From Aphrophora alni (lineage: Eukaryota > Arthropoda > Insecta > Hemiptera > Aphrophoridae), in the NCBI GenBank assembly GCA_963513935.1, contig OY740768.1:38124368-38188367 (forward strand): 64,000 nucleotides of DNA, written 5' to 3'. The translations under genes and the position numbers were made by a program. Numbering within the stretch: position 1 is the stretch's first letter; each line of letters opens with the position of its first letter. Below, piece after piece: positions 52,083 through 60,207 of this stretch. The notes under the pieces were generated by a model that was given only the letters and a program-made list of their open reading frames with translations, had not been told where the DNA came from and did no database searches.

Positions 52083-52598
52083 TTACATTAAATCTAAGAG
52101 TTGTTGAAATTCATTGTCTGCATGAACTTCCTCTTCAGTATCGCTTTGATCGGATCGTTCTCCTGTAAGTCCTGAGTCGTAGCCATCGTCAAGATAGCCA
52201 TCGTAATCGTATCTCCTCCTTATATCATTCGAATACAACAAATTCATTACAAGTGAACGGTGACGTATGTTATTTAACGCCAGCACTCTTTTAACTACAC
52301 CATCAAAGTCTGATTCAATGAATATTCTCCAAATATCTGCACCACTACAAGGAAAACTAATTATAATTTCCACTTTAGTTTTAATTTTAAAGTTTTTTAT
52401 GATTATTTTATGTTTAGAAAAGTTTAAAATTATATATATAATTAACATTTCTCGTTTTAACTTATATTCAACCACTTCAATATCAGTAACTATAAAGTTT
52501 ATGTTTCTTTTATTTTGTAAAGTAAACTGCGCTTTAACATGTCTTTTAAATAAAATATCATTTAGTCTTAACGGCAAAGTGAAGATATGACGTAGCAT
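52083..52598 (-). CDS. Polinton accessory protein, 171 aa, acidic C terminus
   Basis: Unrecognised protein transcribed leftward from the shared divergent region. The N-terminal part (about residues 1-115) mixes basic and beta-prone hydrophobic segments (IINFxVTDIEVVEYKLKRE-like, then IIIKNFKIKTKVEIIISFP). The last 45 residues are strongly acidic (DYDGYLDDGYDSGLTGERSD and following) and end in a short hydrophobic helix (EFQQLLDLM), as in some transactivation domains or protein-binding tails. The ATG at 52598 is genuine. It converges on polB and is separated from it by the 170-bp repeats. It is an open, Polinton-located ORF, but its function is unknown. Confidence 0.6.
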   Translation of the reverse strand: MLRHIFTLPLRLNDILFKRHVKAQFTLQNKRNINFIVTDIEVVEYKLKREMLIIYIILNFSKHKIIIKNFKIKTKVEIIISFPCSGADIWRIFIESDFDGVVKRVLALNNIRHRSLVMNLLYSNDIRRRYDYDGYLDDGYDSGLTGERSDQSDTEEEVHADNEFQQLLDLM

Positions 52599-52678
52599 TT
52601 TGACTTTTACTGATTACTACAAGACCAAACTATTGAAATAACTAAATATTCTTATGTATATATATGTTCCACTATTTG

Positions 52679-52869
52679 CAAAGTGTAGAGTCCGTATTTA
52701 CTTTAACTGTACAAAAGTCATATGACTTACATTTTTGTTTAGGAATAGGGCGTCTTTCATACTAATATTTACATTGACACATGGGCAAAAGTCATTGTAA
52801 CAATCCAAAGTGTAGAGTTCATATTTACTTTAACTGCACAAAAGTCATATGACTTACATTTTGTTTAGT
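52679..52869. promoter_or_regulatory. Divergent promoter region with duplicated 14-bp palindrome
   Basis: Two direct repeats of about 62 bp, 127 bp apart (52679-52742 and 52806-52869), each contain the perfect palindrome AAGTCATATGACTT (52715-52728 and 52842-52855). A half-site AAAAGTCATT lies between them near 52785. The repeats sit between the start codons of the 171-aa (minus) and 151-aa (plus) genes. This is the expected place for shared control by a dimeric factor. The binding protein is unknown. Confidence 0.6.
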
Positions 52870-52960
52870 AGTATGGGGGGGGGGGAGGGGTACAAACGTT
52901 TATAAACAGTGTAAGGAATTATATTTTATTAGTATCCTGTTGGAGTGTCTAAGTTTAAAA

Positions 52961-53416
52961 ATGAGCAGTGTATGTGAATGGTGGAAGGAAGAGGAAGGTA
53001 TGTTTGTGGAGTTGGCTAATCGGTGTGAATGGTGGGAGGAAGAAGCTGAAATGTTCGAAGAGTTGGCGAGAATGGAGAATTGGTGGGAAGAAGAGGCAGA
53101 AGAGGACTACGTCCACGAAGAAAGAAGGCAGCGTTTAGTGAGCTTTTCGACAAGCGAGGATATGGAAGAGGAGGAGGAGGAAGAGGAGGTGGATGTAGAG
53201 GCTAACGGAGAAGAGGAAGTAATTGAGATTTCCAGCGATGAGGAAGATTTCGAGGGAAATAATAACAGAAATAACGACATAAGAACAATCGTTATAAGTC
53301 GGGAGCTATATATTAATATTAGAAATGTTATGGTAGCGCATAATAATGGCTATAATATAGTGGTGGAGCCCGACAATAGTAATGAGCCGCCTTATAAGCG
53401 ACAAAGACATTTTTAA
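52961..53416 (+). CDS. Polinton acidic protein with SIM-like motif, 151 aa
   Basis: The first true ATG is at 52961; the upstream in-frame TTG is not a plausible start. Residues 5-46 hold three copies of an EWW[KE]EE-MF-ELA unit (the third shortened), so a repeated tryptophan pair is followed by acidic helix. Residues 68-96 are almost pure acid and include VIEISSDEED (87-96). This is the form of a SUMO-interacting motif: a hydrophobic core followed by serine and acid. The C terminus PPYKRQRHF carries a short basic, NLS-like patch. The protein is probably nuclear and may bind SUMO-modified partners. The whole product is unrecognised. Confidence 0.65.
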   Translation: MSSVCEWWKEEEGMFVELANRCEWWEEEAEMFEELARMENWWEEEAEEDYVHEERRQRLVSFSTSEDMEEEEEEEEVDVEANGEEEVIEISSDEEDFEGNNNRNNDIRTIVISRELYINIRNVMVAHNNGYNIVVEPDNSNEPPYKRQRHF

Positions 53417-53420
53417 CGTA

Positions 53421-53475
<55 letters not shown>

Positions 53476-53886
53476 TATCATTATAAGAATAAGACAGACA
53501 TTTTTTTTTTTTAGAGTATATATATTTTGTTATTGTTTTATTTATTTGTGTGTATATATGTGTATTTCTTAATTACAAGTATTTAATTGTATATACGAAC
53601 AAGACTTCGTTATTTCAACCTTCCTATTTTTGAATTATACAGGTATTTAAATAATAACAGTGAAATTTACAATAATATTTTATTAAGCAACAATGTTCAG
53701 TAAATGAGTACAAAGTATTTATACAAAATACAATATTTTATAGAAATATTTTTTCTAAAGATTACATACAATCATTGATGTGTTTATAAAACAATTAATC
53801 TAAAACAATTTTCAAACATATTATTTTAATTTCAAATGAAATCATACCGTAATAGAAAATTTAACAAGAAGTGTTATTAGAAAAAA
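53417..53886. other. Gene-free stretch with TG/TA microsatellite
   Basis: (TG)n at 53423-53463 is followed by (AT)n to about 53475. The remainder is AT-rich and non-coding. It separates the ends of the converging 151-aa (plus) and 269-aa (minus) genes, so it should contain both 3' ends. AATAAAA-like words are too frequent to choose one. Confidence 0.6.
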
Positions 53887-54696
53887 TTACATACATTCAT
53901 TAATATCTTTATAAAACAATTGCAATCTATAATAATTTATAAACATATTCAAACAGAATACTTTAATTTCAGATAAAATCATGTCTTTATTAATAGTGTC
54001 ACTTTTTATAACGCACACATCCATATCGTCTAAAAATTGTACTAAATAAATTTTGACCGCAGAGTCGTCTTTTGATGACTCACTTGGTACGTTTGCCAGT
54101 AAGTAATTCACAACACTATTTTTGATGTCTTGAAAACAGTTGAAGACAGATGATGATGAGATAGAACACAATTCCAGGTAGTTGGAGATACAGCCAGATA
54201 AATGTAGTATTCCTTTCCATGTGCCTTCTTGCATAATCAGTGTATCCGGTAGGTAGAGGTCAGGTTGAATGCAGATTATTTCACGAATTAAAATAGTTTT
54301 CTTGTCGTACATCATGTGAAATACAACTTGATGTTTATCCAAATCAAAATTTTCATAATTTTGTTTTTTACACATGAAAAAATTAGAAATTAATTCAGAC
54401 TTTTGTAATAACATATTCCATTCCAAAATACTTAACGAAACTCCACTATTTGAATCTGATTTACGTATTTGCAATCTTGGTTCAAACATATTTTCAATAT
54501 CCAAACCGATTATAGCTATTTTGCCTTGACTTTTATTTAGAGAATAACGCGTATTCAAAAGTAGTGCTGGTAAAGGTCTGTTGACAATCTTATTTTCTTC
54601 TAGTTTATCTGTTTTTTCCAGAATTAAATTAGTTTTAAAGTTGATTTTCTTATTCCTTTCGTATGGTGTACGTCTCTTGCTGGGTTTGGTCTCCAT
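53887..54696 (-). CDS. Polinton accessory protein, 269 aa
   Basis: Last gene of the leftward cluster, starting at a genuine ATG 80 bp after the protease stop. The N terminus is basic (KPSKRRTPYERNKK). Residues about 57-105 show alternating strands followed by a short helix (GKIAIIGLDIENM, LQIRKSDSNSGVSLSILEWN). This loosely recalls the PC4-type single-strand DNA-binding arrangement, but the resemblance is weak. The rest is mixed alpha/beta with no catalytic motif that I recognise. Similar-sized proteins of unknown function occur at this place in other animal Polintons. I treat the function as unknown. Confidence 0.7.
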   Translation of the reverse strand: METKPSKRRTPYERNKKINFKTNLILEKTDKLEENKIVNRPLPALLLNTRYSLNKSQGKIAIIGLDIENMFEPRLQIRKSDSNSGVSLSILEWNMLLQKSELISNFFMCKKQNYENFDLDKHQVVFHMMYDKKTILIREIICIQPDLYLPDTLIMQEGTWKGILHLSGCISNYLELCSISSSSVFNCFQDIKNSVVNYLLANVPSESSKDDSAVKIYLVQFLDDMDVCVIKSDTINKDMILSEIKVFCLNMFINYYRLQLFYKDINECM

Positions 54697-54776
54697 TTTA
54701 CTTAAGAACTGAGTGAAAGCCCTTAGCGAATTGTTTTTTATGGGCTAGTGAGATAATATTGCGCATGCGCCCACTT

Positions 54777-55247
54777 TTATCTCTGGCCACTGTTAGTCCG
54801 TGGAATATTTCCAAATACATTGTTAAATAAATATTGAACTTTGAAGTCGTTATCGTACGTGTTATTTGAAAACAAAGATAAAAAATCTTCCAACGATGCT
54901 CCTAAAGTCTTAAAGTATAAAAACATAACACAATATTGACCACATACTGAAGATGTCAATCCTTGTAATTGAGTTGAATTAAATTTAGCGGTGAGGGAAT
55001 TTCTTTTTATGAATGAAAAATGAGATGGTCTGTTTGGTGGGTTTCCATAACTATCAAAGTACTCCAGTGCTCTACTACTATTGATATAAATCGCAAACCA
55101 ATGACGTCCTGATTTATTGTGAGGATCTGTGTTGATTACAAAGCAACTAGGTGTCCCAACAGTCATCGGCAACTGATCGGCTGCATAAACTGCGTAATGA
55201 AGTACAGGTAGGTGAGCTAGACAGCTGTATATCTGATCTGCATACAT
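54777..55247 (-). CDS. PRO: Adenain-like cysteine protease (maturation protease)
   Basis: A 156-aa protease of the adenovirus-type C5 family, expected to process virion precursor proteins. The catalytic set is visible: H49 in SGRHWFAIYI, D65 in EYFDSYG, Q95 in LQGLTSS and C102 in SVCGQYCVMF, with the family spacing Q+7=C. The family-typical NTDPHNKSGRHW block precedes the histidine. The ATG at 55247 lies inside the end of the upstream 190-aa gene, giving a 101-bp overlap in another frame. A substrate candidate with a matching cleavage motif is encoded at 57146-57646. All key residues are present, so activity is plausible. Confidence 0.93.
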   Translation of the reverse strand: MYADQIYSCLAHLPVLHYAVYAADQLPMTVGTPSCFVINTDPHNKSGRHWFAIYINSSRALEYFDSYGNPPNRPSHFSFIKRNSLTAKFNSTQLQGLTSSVCGQYCVMFLYFKTLGASLEDFLSLFSNNTYDNDFKVQYLFNNVFGNIPRTNSGQR

Positions 55248-55719
55248 CTCGGTGAAGCCAATTATTTAACAGTTTAACGTTGTTTAATGCACAAGCAAAT
55301 CTACTGCATTTATTATGATAGAAACAACGGGTGACATTCGCATTTGAACTCAAAACTTTAAGTGAAGGACATTCTAAATCTTCCAAATTTATAACTTCTT
55401 TTTTTAACAACTTTTTAATAAATCCACACTTTTCCAATCCTTTCACGTAAATAATATTAATGTTTTCACAAATAAATTTCAATTCTTTTATAAACGACCC
55501 ATAACTGATTGAACCATCATCCCACTTTAAACCGTGGTAGTTGTAAGTTAACCATATACACTCTTTTTTCCTATTCTTTGATAAAGTGTTAAACTCAAAA
55601 GGTGGACCTACTATCCAGTGTTGTAATAACCTGTTGTTGAGAGATATAACCGCCAATTCTTTTATTACGTAATCACCTGAGTTATCCCTAAAACCTTGTA
55701 AGTCTAAAACCACCGCCAT
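55147..55719 (-). CDS. Conserved Polinton protein, 190 aa
   Basis: The in-frame codon at 55740 is GTG. The first ATG, at 55719 (MAVVLDLQGF), is chosen. The protein belongs to a family of uncharacterised proteins common in arthropod Polintons, recognised from VVLDLQGF, KELAVISLNNRLLQHWIVGPPF, the YNYHGLKWDDG block and a late ECPSLKVL segment followed by cysteine/histidine pairs. The opening strand followed by acid-rich turns could suggest an RNase H-like nuclease fold. However, the usual DxE motif reads D-L-Q, so this is weak. The last 101 bp overlap the protease gene. A 113-bp gap (55720-55832) separates it from the capsid gene upstream. Confidence 0.8.
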   Translation of the reverse strand: MAVVLDLQGFRDNSGDYVIKELAVISLNNRLLQHWIVGPPFEFNTLSKNRKKECIWLTYNYHGLKWDDGSISYGSFIKELKFICENINIIYVKGLEKCGFIKKLLKKEVINLEDLECPSLKVLSSNANVTRCFYHNKCSRFACALNNVKLLNNWLHRDVCRSDIQLSSSPTCTSLRSLCSRSVADDCWDT

Positions 55720-55832
55720 TTTAAAACTATACACTTTCACTACTCACTCTGAGACGGTAAGCAAATATTCACTTATTGCACTTGAACTATTGACTGTGAA
55801 ATGGTAAAAAATATGTTGCTTATATACCACAT

Positions 55833-57146
55833 CTAACTTCCAAAGTCCACCACGACGTTTCTATTCTTATCAATTTCAATTACGTTGTCGAACTCGCCGT
55901 AAACTATACAGTTTATTGTTTCTGTAAGAGCAGTTTCAAATCTTATATCGATTCTCACACTCCCATGTTTTATTAAATTCCAATGCGACATTGTGTTTGC
56001 CGAAAGATCGGGAGTTAAATCAAAGGCCATAAGACAATTACCGTCCGGATAACTACTTCTTGATACATCATTACCTTCATTCAAGAAATGTATTCCTGTC
56101 CCGGAAAATAGTGTATTATATGAGTGAATATATAGTTTATTTGTGACGTAATCGGGTTGTAATGGTTTTGAAGGTAATTGATGACCATCGATATAGAGTG
56201 AAAAAAAATTAACTTTGTAGTGTTGGAAATTAAATGGATTTGCTGTAAAATCTCCGTTAAACGCTTTGTTACTAACAAGTCCAACAATTACCCGTTTTGG
56301 TAGCTGACCTAAAAATACATTGTCTAATGTTTTTCCTTGTACACCTGTGGGTATTGTAAGTGCTTTGACTTCAACTTTTGTCACAGGATATTTTGCTGTT
56401 CCGTTTAATAATGTTTTACTATGAGCTAGTAACACTGATGGATTAATTTTCATTCTTCTAATGTACAGATTTGATTCCAGCATATGGACCTTATAACCCG
56501 TGGTACTTGACATTAAACTAAACAGATCTCTTGAGCGTACTAAACGAATTCGTAACTCGACTCCATTCAATAGGAATTTTTCTTGATTAAATATGTCCGC
56601 ATGAAGATGTCCCAACATATCGACAGGTTTACTTTCTTCTGTAAATTGTCGACGACGTAAAAGTCCTAAATTTGCGTCTGCTGTATCATCCATTTTCCCA
56701 TGCGTATCTGTGTACCATAAACATGATGTAAGGTGAGATTCTTTAGCCGGTGGTCCATAGTTTAAAAGAGTTTCTATATAACATCTGTACGGATATGTAT
56801 TTTCAGGTGGAGATACCAACTTTTGATTGAGATATATATCTACTTGACTGAATAATGAGTGCATCCAATTATTGATAGGTCCTACTTTATCTGTTGACTC
56901 TAATTTTGATCCATCAGTCTTCACAATACTAACTTTTATATTAAGCATAGTATGTGATAGGTCTAAATATTCATCACCTTGCCCAGGCACTACAAATTCT
57001 ATTGGTGCGTCATCGGTTAGAGAAGAGAGCGGTTTGTATTGTATCCATTCTCCACTTTCTATACTAGTCTGTGTAGGTGGAAGGGAAAATAAATCAAGTT
57101 CGGATTTTAAACATTCGCACGATTGATTATGAAGAAAAGCCATCAT
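55833..57146 (-). CDS. MCP: Major capsid protein (double jelly-roll type)
   Basis: 437 aa. It matches the Polinton major capsid family (the F54H12.2-like group, the protein originally called PY), which builds hexon-like trimers of an icosahedral shell. Recognisable blocks are SGEWIQYKPLSSLTDDAPIE and the following EFVVPG stretch near residues 30-55, INNWMHSLFSQVDIYLNQK near 90-108, and PYRCYIETLLNYGPPAKESH near 118-138. Its start overlaps the preceding gene's stop as TAATG (57146), with a second in-frame ATG immediately after. This suggests coupled translation. The frame is intact from end to end. Length is in the family range for compact versions. Confidence 0.9.
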   Translation of the reverse strand: MMAFLHNQSCECLKSELDLFSLPPTQTSIESGEWIQYKPLSSLTDDAPIEFVVPGQGDEYLDLSHTMLNIKVSIVKTDGSKLESTDKVGPINNWMHSLFSQVDIYLNQKLVSPPENTYPYRCYIETLLNYGPPAKESHLTSCLWYTDTHGKMDDTADANLGLLRRRQFTEESKPVDMLGHLHADIFNQEKFLLNGVELRIRLVRSRDLFSLMSSTTGYKVHMLESNLYIRRMKINPSVLLAHSKTLLNGTAKYPVTKVEVKALTIPTGVQGKTLDNVFLGQLPKRVIVGLVSNKAFNGDFTANPFNFQHYKVNFFSLYIDGHQLPSKPLQPDYVTNKLYIHSYNTLFSGTGIHFLNEGNDVSRSSYPDGNCLMAFDLTPDLSANTMSHWNLIKHGSVRIDIRFETALTETINCIVYGEFDNVIEIDKNRNVVVDFGS

Positions 57147-57646
57147 TAATTAAAAATATCTGACTTTGGTAACTTAACTCTTTTCTGCTTTCTTTTGCCT
57201 TTTTTATTGATTTTTTTATTTTTACTTGGTTTTCTAATTTTTTTCTTTAAAGTCCGTTCTCCTAGAAGTTTGTTGAGCGACTGAATTGTTACGGCTCTAC
57301 GTTTTTGTTTATATCCAGACCCTGACATGAGAGAATCGATTTTTACATCTGCCTTACGTTTTAAATTCCCTGTAAGATTTTTCATTTGAGATTGGAATGC
57401 ACTTTTAGGATCCCCTGTACGTACAATATCTGATAACATTCCAATTCCAGATTTCAAAGCTTCTTTTCCTATTGTTCTGACACCTGATTTAATTAATGGT
57501 GTGACAACTCGAAACAAACCGCCTAAAAAATTTCCAATTCCATGTCCTTTTTGATACGGAATACCGCTGTATACAACACTAACTCCGGATCCTAGTTGAT
57601 TTTTGTAATACGCTAAATAAGGATCTTCCAGGTTAATTCGACTCAT
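57146..57646 (-). CDS. Membrane-active/core precursor with predicted protease site
   Basis: 166 aa. Residues 28-75 form a glycine-spaced amphipathic segment (GHGIGNFLGGLFRVVTPLIK) resembling the lytic region of adenovirus pVI-type proteins. From residue 111 on, the chain is very basic (KKKIRKPSKNKKINKKGKRK). The two parts are joined by MSGSG (107-111), which fits the adenain consensus [MIL]-x-G-x-G and predicts a cut after S110. The product may be a precursor giving a membrane-disrupting piece and a DNA-condensing core peptide. Adintovirus reports describe proteins with similarity to adenovirus VI and X. The gene overlaps the minor capsid gene by 14 bp and the MCP gene by 1 bp. Confidence 0.75.
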   Translation of the reverse strand: MSRINLEDPYLAYYKNQLGSGVSVVYSGIPYQKGHGIGNFLGGLFRVVTPLIKSGVRTIGKEALKSGIGMLSDIVRTGDPKSAFQSQMKNLTGNLKRKADVKIDSLMSGSGYKQKRRAVTIQSLNKLLGERTLKKKIRKPSKNKKINKKGKRKQKRVKLPKSDIFN

Positions 57647-58409
57647 TGTGTTTCAATCTAAAATGTAGTTTAACACACGAAGTTCCAAACTTAAATGGTA
57701 TTGGTTTTCCACTGTCATCTCTTATATCTATTTCTAAATTTTCAAAACAAGAGCGCATAACAGGTACGTAATGTGTCTTGGAAAACATAAACGTTTTACA
57801 TGATCCGAAACTGTAATTTGAAGTATCAATATTAATTATTCTCAATAAAGGTGCAACAATGTCCCCGATAAGTTGAGGTTCAATGACGTCACAATATACA
57901 TACATTTGTGCTGGAATACCTAGTTGTACATTACACTGCCTAGGAGAAGATTTCTCTAAATAGGCATCGGATGTAGTGGGGTCAAATCCTAGTTGGAGTG
58001 CCAATTTTGGTGAAAATTCAATATTTTTAACATCTTTTTTTAAAGGATTGATGGTAACATGACGTGTTTTATGGTAATAGGTAAATCTTATATATTTTTT
58101 AACATCTTCATTTTTATTTAATGACTCAATCAATTCTTCTTCCGTGTTGTACGTACCAGGGCTTAATTTTGTAAATGTCAAGTCATGCTTATCAGTTTCC
58201 ACTTCATGCGTATATATAAATATATGATTATCTCCTTCTGTGATTGTAAGGAATGTACACGGATAATGAATCTCTACAAGTCCAACTTCCCATTCTCCTT
58301 TAAGAATTATTTGTTTAGGTATTTGAGTAGAATATTTAGTTGTCGTATTGGTGGAAAAATATGTCATTGAACTATTACTCGGGAGAGTTAAATAAAACGA
58401 CTTGTTCAT
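57633..58409 (-). CDS. mCP: Minor capsid (penton-like) protein
   Basis: 258 aa. The N terminus (FYLTLPSNSSMTYFSTNTTT, then IILKGEWEVGLVEIHYP) is the typical opening of Polinton minor capsid proteins. These are single jelly-roll proteins expected at the five-fold vertices. The centre contains the LALQLGF-type segment and a QCNVQLGIPAQMYVYCDV strand. Its ATG overlaps the integrase stop as ATGA (58406-58409), and its end overlaps the next gene by 14 bp. Placement between integrase and major capsid fits the usual cluster. The frame is intact. Confidence 0.85.
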   Translation of the reverse strand: MNKSFYLTLPSNSSMTYFSTNTTTKYSTQIPKQIILKGEWEVGLVEIHYPCTFLTITEGDNHIFIYTHEVETDKHDLTFTKLSPGTYNTEEELIESLNKNEDVKKYIRFTYYHKTRHVTINPLKKDVKNIEFSPKLALQLGFDPTTSDAYLEKSSPRQCNVQLGIPAQMYVYCDVIEPQLIGDIVAPLLRIINIDTSNYSFGSCKTFMFSKTHYVPVMRSCFENLEIDIRDDSGKPIPFKFGTSCVKLHFRLKHNESN

Positions 58410-59476
58410 TTTTTAATATTTACAAGATTCGAAGCTGAAACCCAAGAGTTGAAAGATGATGGATAACCTTTCCACTTAACAAGTACTTTCATACTACGAC
58501 CTTTGCCTTTTGTGTCAATTATTTTATCTATTTTGTAGATTTTTTCTTTTCGAAGTATAACTTTTTGTATTTCGAACTCATAAAAACTTCCTTCTATTTT
58601 CTCCCCTTTTAAATCTTCCAATTCGTAAATAGGCAGGGTGCGTTTTACTACTTTTATTATTTTAAAAATTTCTTCACTCCATTTGGTTTCGTATCCTTTT
58701 TCGAAATGACCCTTCTCCATAACAATTCTAACAGTATCCCCTATTTTAAATTTTGGTTTTGATGTATTTTGTACTTTATTGTACATATTTTTCCAAACAG
58801 ATAATATATTGGAATTGTTTACATCGGCTGGCGCCATTTTAATCGTGGAATGTTTAGCTTTATTGTATGCTTTCATCAAATCTGGAAGAACATTTATGTA
58901 TCTATACGTGTTATTAAAAGTCAGATAACGCCACATTCTGCTTTTAAGCGTTCTATTAAAACGTTCAACTACTGCAGCTTTTACGTCTGGGTTTCTTGTT
59001 GTCGAATACATTATATCATTGTCTTGAAAATATTTTTGAACTATTTTTGAAGTAAATTCGGTCCCCTTGTCTGTTTGTATACGTTGAGGTTTCCTATTTA
59101 ACTTTTTGAAAATATATTCAAACGCTTCTTTAACTGAATTCCCAGTTTTGTTTTTCAAAGGATATGCAAATGCATATTTACTGAAGACATCAATTACTGA
59201 TAGTATATAATTAATTCCATTATTATATTTCGATATTCCATGCATGTCGTTTAAATCGGCCTGCCATAACTGATCTATATTGTTTACTATATATTTATTT
59301 CTGGGGAAATTTTTTCTTACTTGTCTATGAAGAGTATATGTATCTTGCGATTGCAACCATTCTTTAATTCTATTCGGCTTGTATTTGTGTTTCAAAGCGT
59401 TTACCAAGGGGTTAGCACCAGAGTATCCAGCAGGATGAGAGGGGTTGTAGTACACTTTCCGGAGCTCTTTGTACAT
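58406..59476 (-). CDS. INT: Retrovirus-like DD35E integrase with chromodomain
   Basis: I place the start at the ATG at 59476, one base after the stop of the upstream gene (TAATATG). This gives 356 aa. A longer in-frame extension to 59626 begins with TTG, lacks family similarity and lies inside the other gene. The catalytic triad is D74 (QADLND), D136 (QTDKGTEF) and E171 (VERFNRTLK), with exactly 35 residues between the last two. Residues about 243-300 form an SH3-like DNA-binding region (FKIGDTVRIVMEKGHFEKGY). Residues about 311-352 form a chromodomain (YKIDKIIDTKGKG, then VKWKGYPSSFNSWV) expected to steer insertion to marked chromatin. The protein should insert the linear element DNA into host chromosomes. 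Confidence 0.95.
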   Translation of the reverse strand: MYKELRKVYYNPSHPAGYSGANPLVNALKHKYKPNRIKEWLQSQDTYTLHRQVRKNFPRNKYIVNNIDQLWQADLNDMHGISKYNNGINYILSVIDVFSKYAFAYPLKNKTGNSVKEAFEYIFKKLNRKPQRIQTDKGTEFTSKIVQKYFQDNDIMYSTTRNPDVKAAVVERFNRTLKSRMWRYLTFNNTYRYINVLPDLMKAYNKAKHSTIKMAPADVNNSNILSVWKNMYNKVQNTSKPKFKIGDTVRIVMEKGHFEKGYETKWSEEIFKIIKVVKRTLPIYELEDLKGEKIEGSFYEFEIQKVILRKEKIYKIDKIIDTKGKGRSMKVLVKWKGYPSSFNSWVSASNLVNIKK

Positions 59477-59477
59477 A

Positions 59478-60206
59478 TTACGGTGAAAATGTTTCCCACT
59501 TAAATGATGAAGTACGTGGTGATAAGGATTTTCTAATAGTAGGAATATCGGGTGAACTTGTTGTGGGTGTTCGGGGTTGCCTATCCTGAGGTCTATAATA
59601 CATTGGATCTCGATTCCTAACATCAATTTCTTTTATATCAGCTTGATCTAAAAAGTCGCGACGCTCTGAATTACCTATGTAACTTCTTGGAACATTTTGT
59701 CTTTTTAATGCTGTTATAAACTGACTCCAACCTGGGGGGTTTGTTGATTTCCTTGCTCTTAATACGTCATTTAAAAGATCTATAATATTAGACCCTGGGA
59801 TCGAAACACCGTCAATGTTAACAGTACCCAAGGAATTCCATTTTATAGATTTGTCTTGCATAATACGATTTAACAGATTTTCGGCATTTTTACGAAACGT
59901 TTTAGGAACAGATTCTAAAATTTCCATATTATTAGGTGGTTCATTCTCTACTTCTTCCTGTTTTGTATAACTACTGTTTTCATTTATTGTAAGTTCTATG
60001 GGTTTTCTGTGTTGCTCAGTAAAATATAGGTAACGTTGTAAGACCTGCTGATATTTTAACCATTTATCCCTATCATTAAGTTTAGAATTGTATAATATTT
60101 CTTTCATTTCTTTATCTAAATCACTCAGTACACCCTCACTTTCATTTTCATTTAGTTTTTGTACAAAGTCTTGAGGCATTAAAATCATTTTCTTTGCGTA
60201 ATCCAT
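59478..60206 (-). CDS. Conserved Polinton protein of unknown function, 242 aa
   Basis: Starts MDYAKKMILMPQDFVQKL, the highly conserved opening of a protein found next to the integrase in many animal Polintons. A lysine/glutamate-rich helical stretch follows. A compact domain near residues 100-160 (FRKNAENLLNRIMQDKSIKW, GSNIIDLLNDVLRARK) precedes a proline/serine-rich, probably disordered tail ending KWETFSP. No enzyme motif is seen. A virion or DNA-associated role is likely from its constant place in the capsid cluster. Its start follows the upstream stop by one base (TGAAATG) and its stop precedes the integrase start by one base. Confidence 0.8.
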   Translation of the reverse strand: MDYAKKMILMPQDFVQKLNENESEGVLSDLDKEMKEILYNSKLNDRDKWLKYQQVLQRYLYFTEQHRKPIELTINENSSYTKQEEVENEPPNNMEILESVPKTFRKNAENLLNRIMQDKSIKWNSLGTVNIDGVSIPGSNIIDLLNDVLRARKSTNPPGWSQFITALKRQNVPRSYIGNSERRDFLDQADIKEIDVRNRDPMYYRPQDRQPRTPTTSSPDIPTIRKSLSPRTSSFKWETFSP

Positions 60207-60207
60207 T

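Noticed and set aside
52940..52960. Seven extra N-terminal residues on the acidic protein
   Set aside because: They depend on a TTG start. The first ATG is at 52961.
53887..54696. Confident call of a PC4-type single-strand DNA-binding protein
   Set aside because: Only a loose strand/helix pattern around residues 57-105 supports it. No diagnostic residues could be verified.
59477..59626. N-terminal 50-residue extension of the integrase
   Set aside because: It begins with TTG, shows no family similarity and lies in the other frame of the upstream 242-aa gene. The ATG at 59476 follows the upstream stop by one base and starts at the conserved part.
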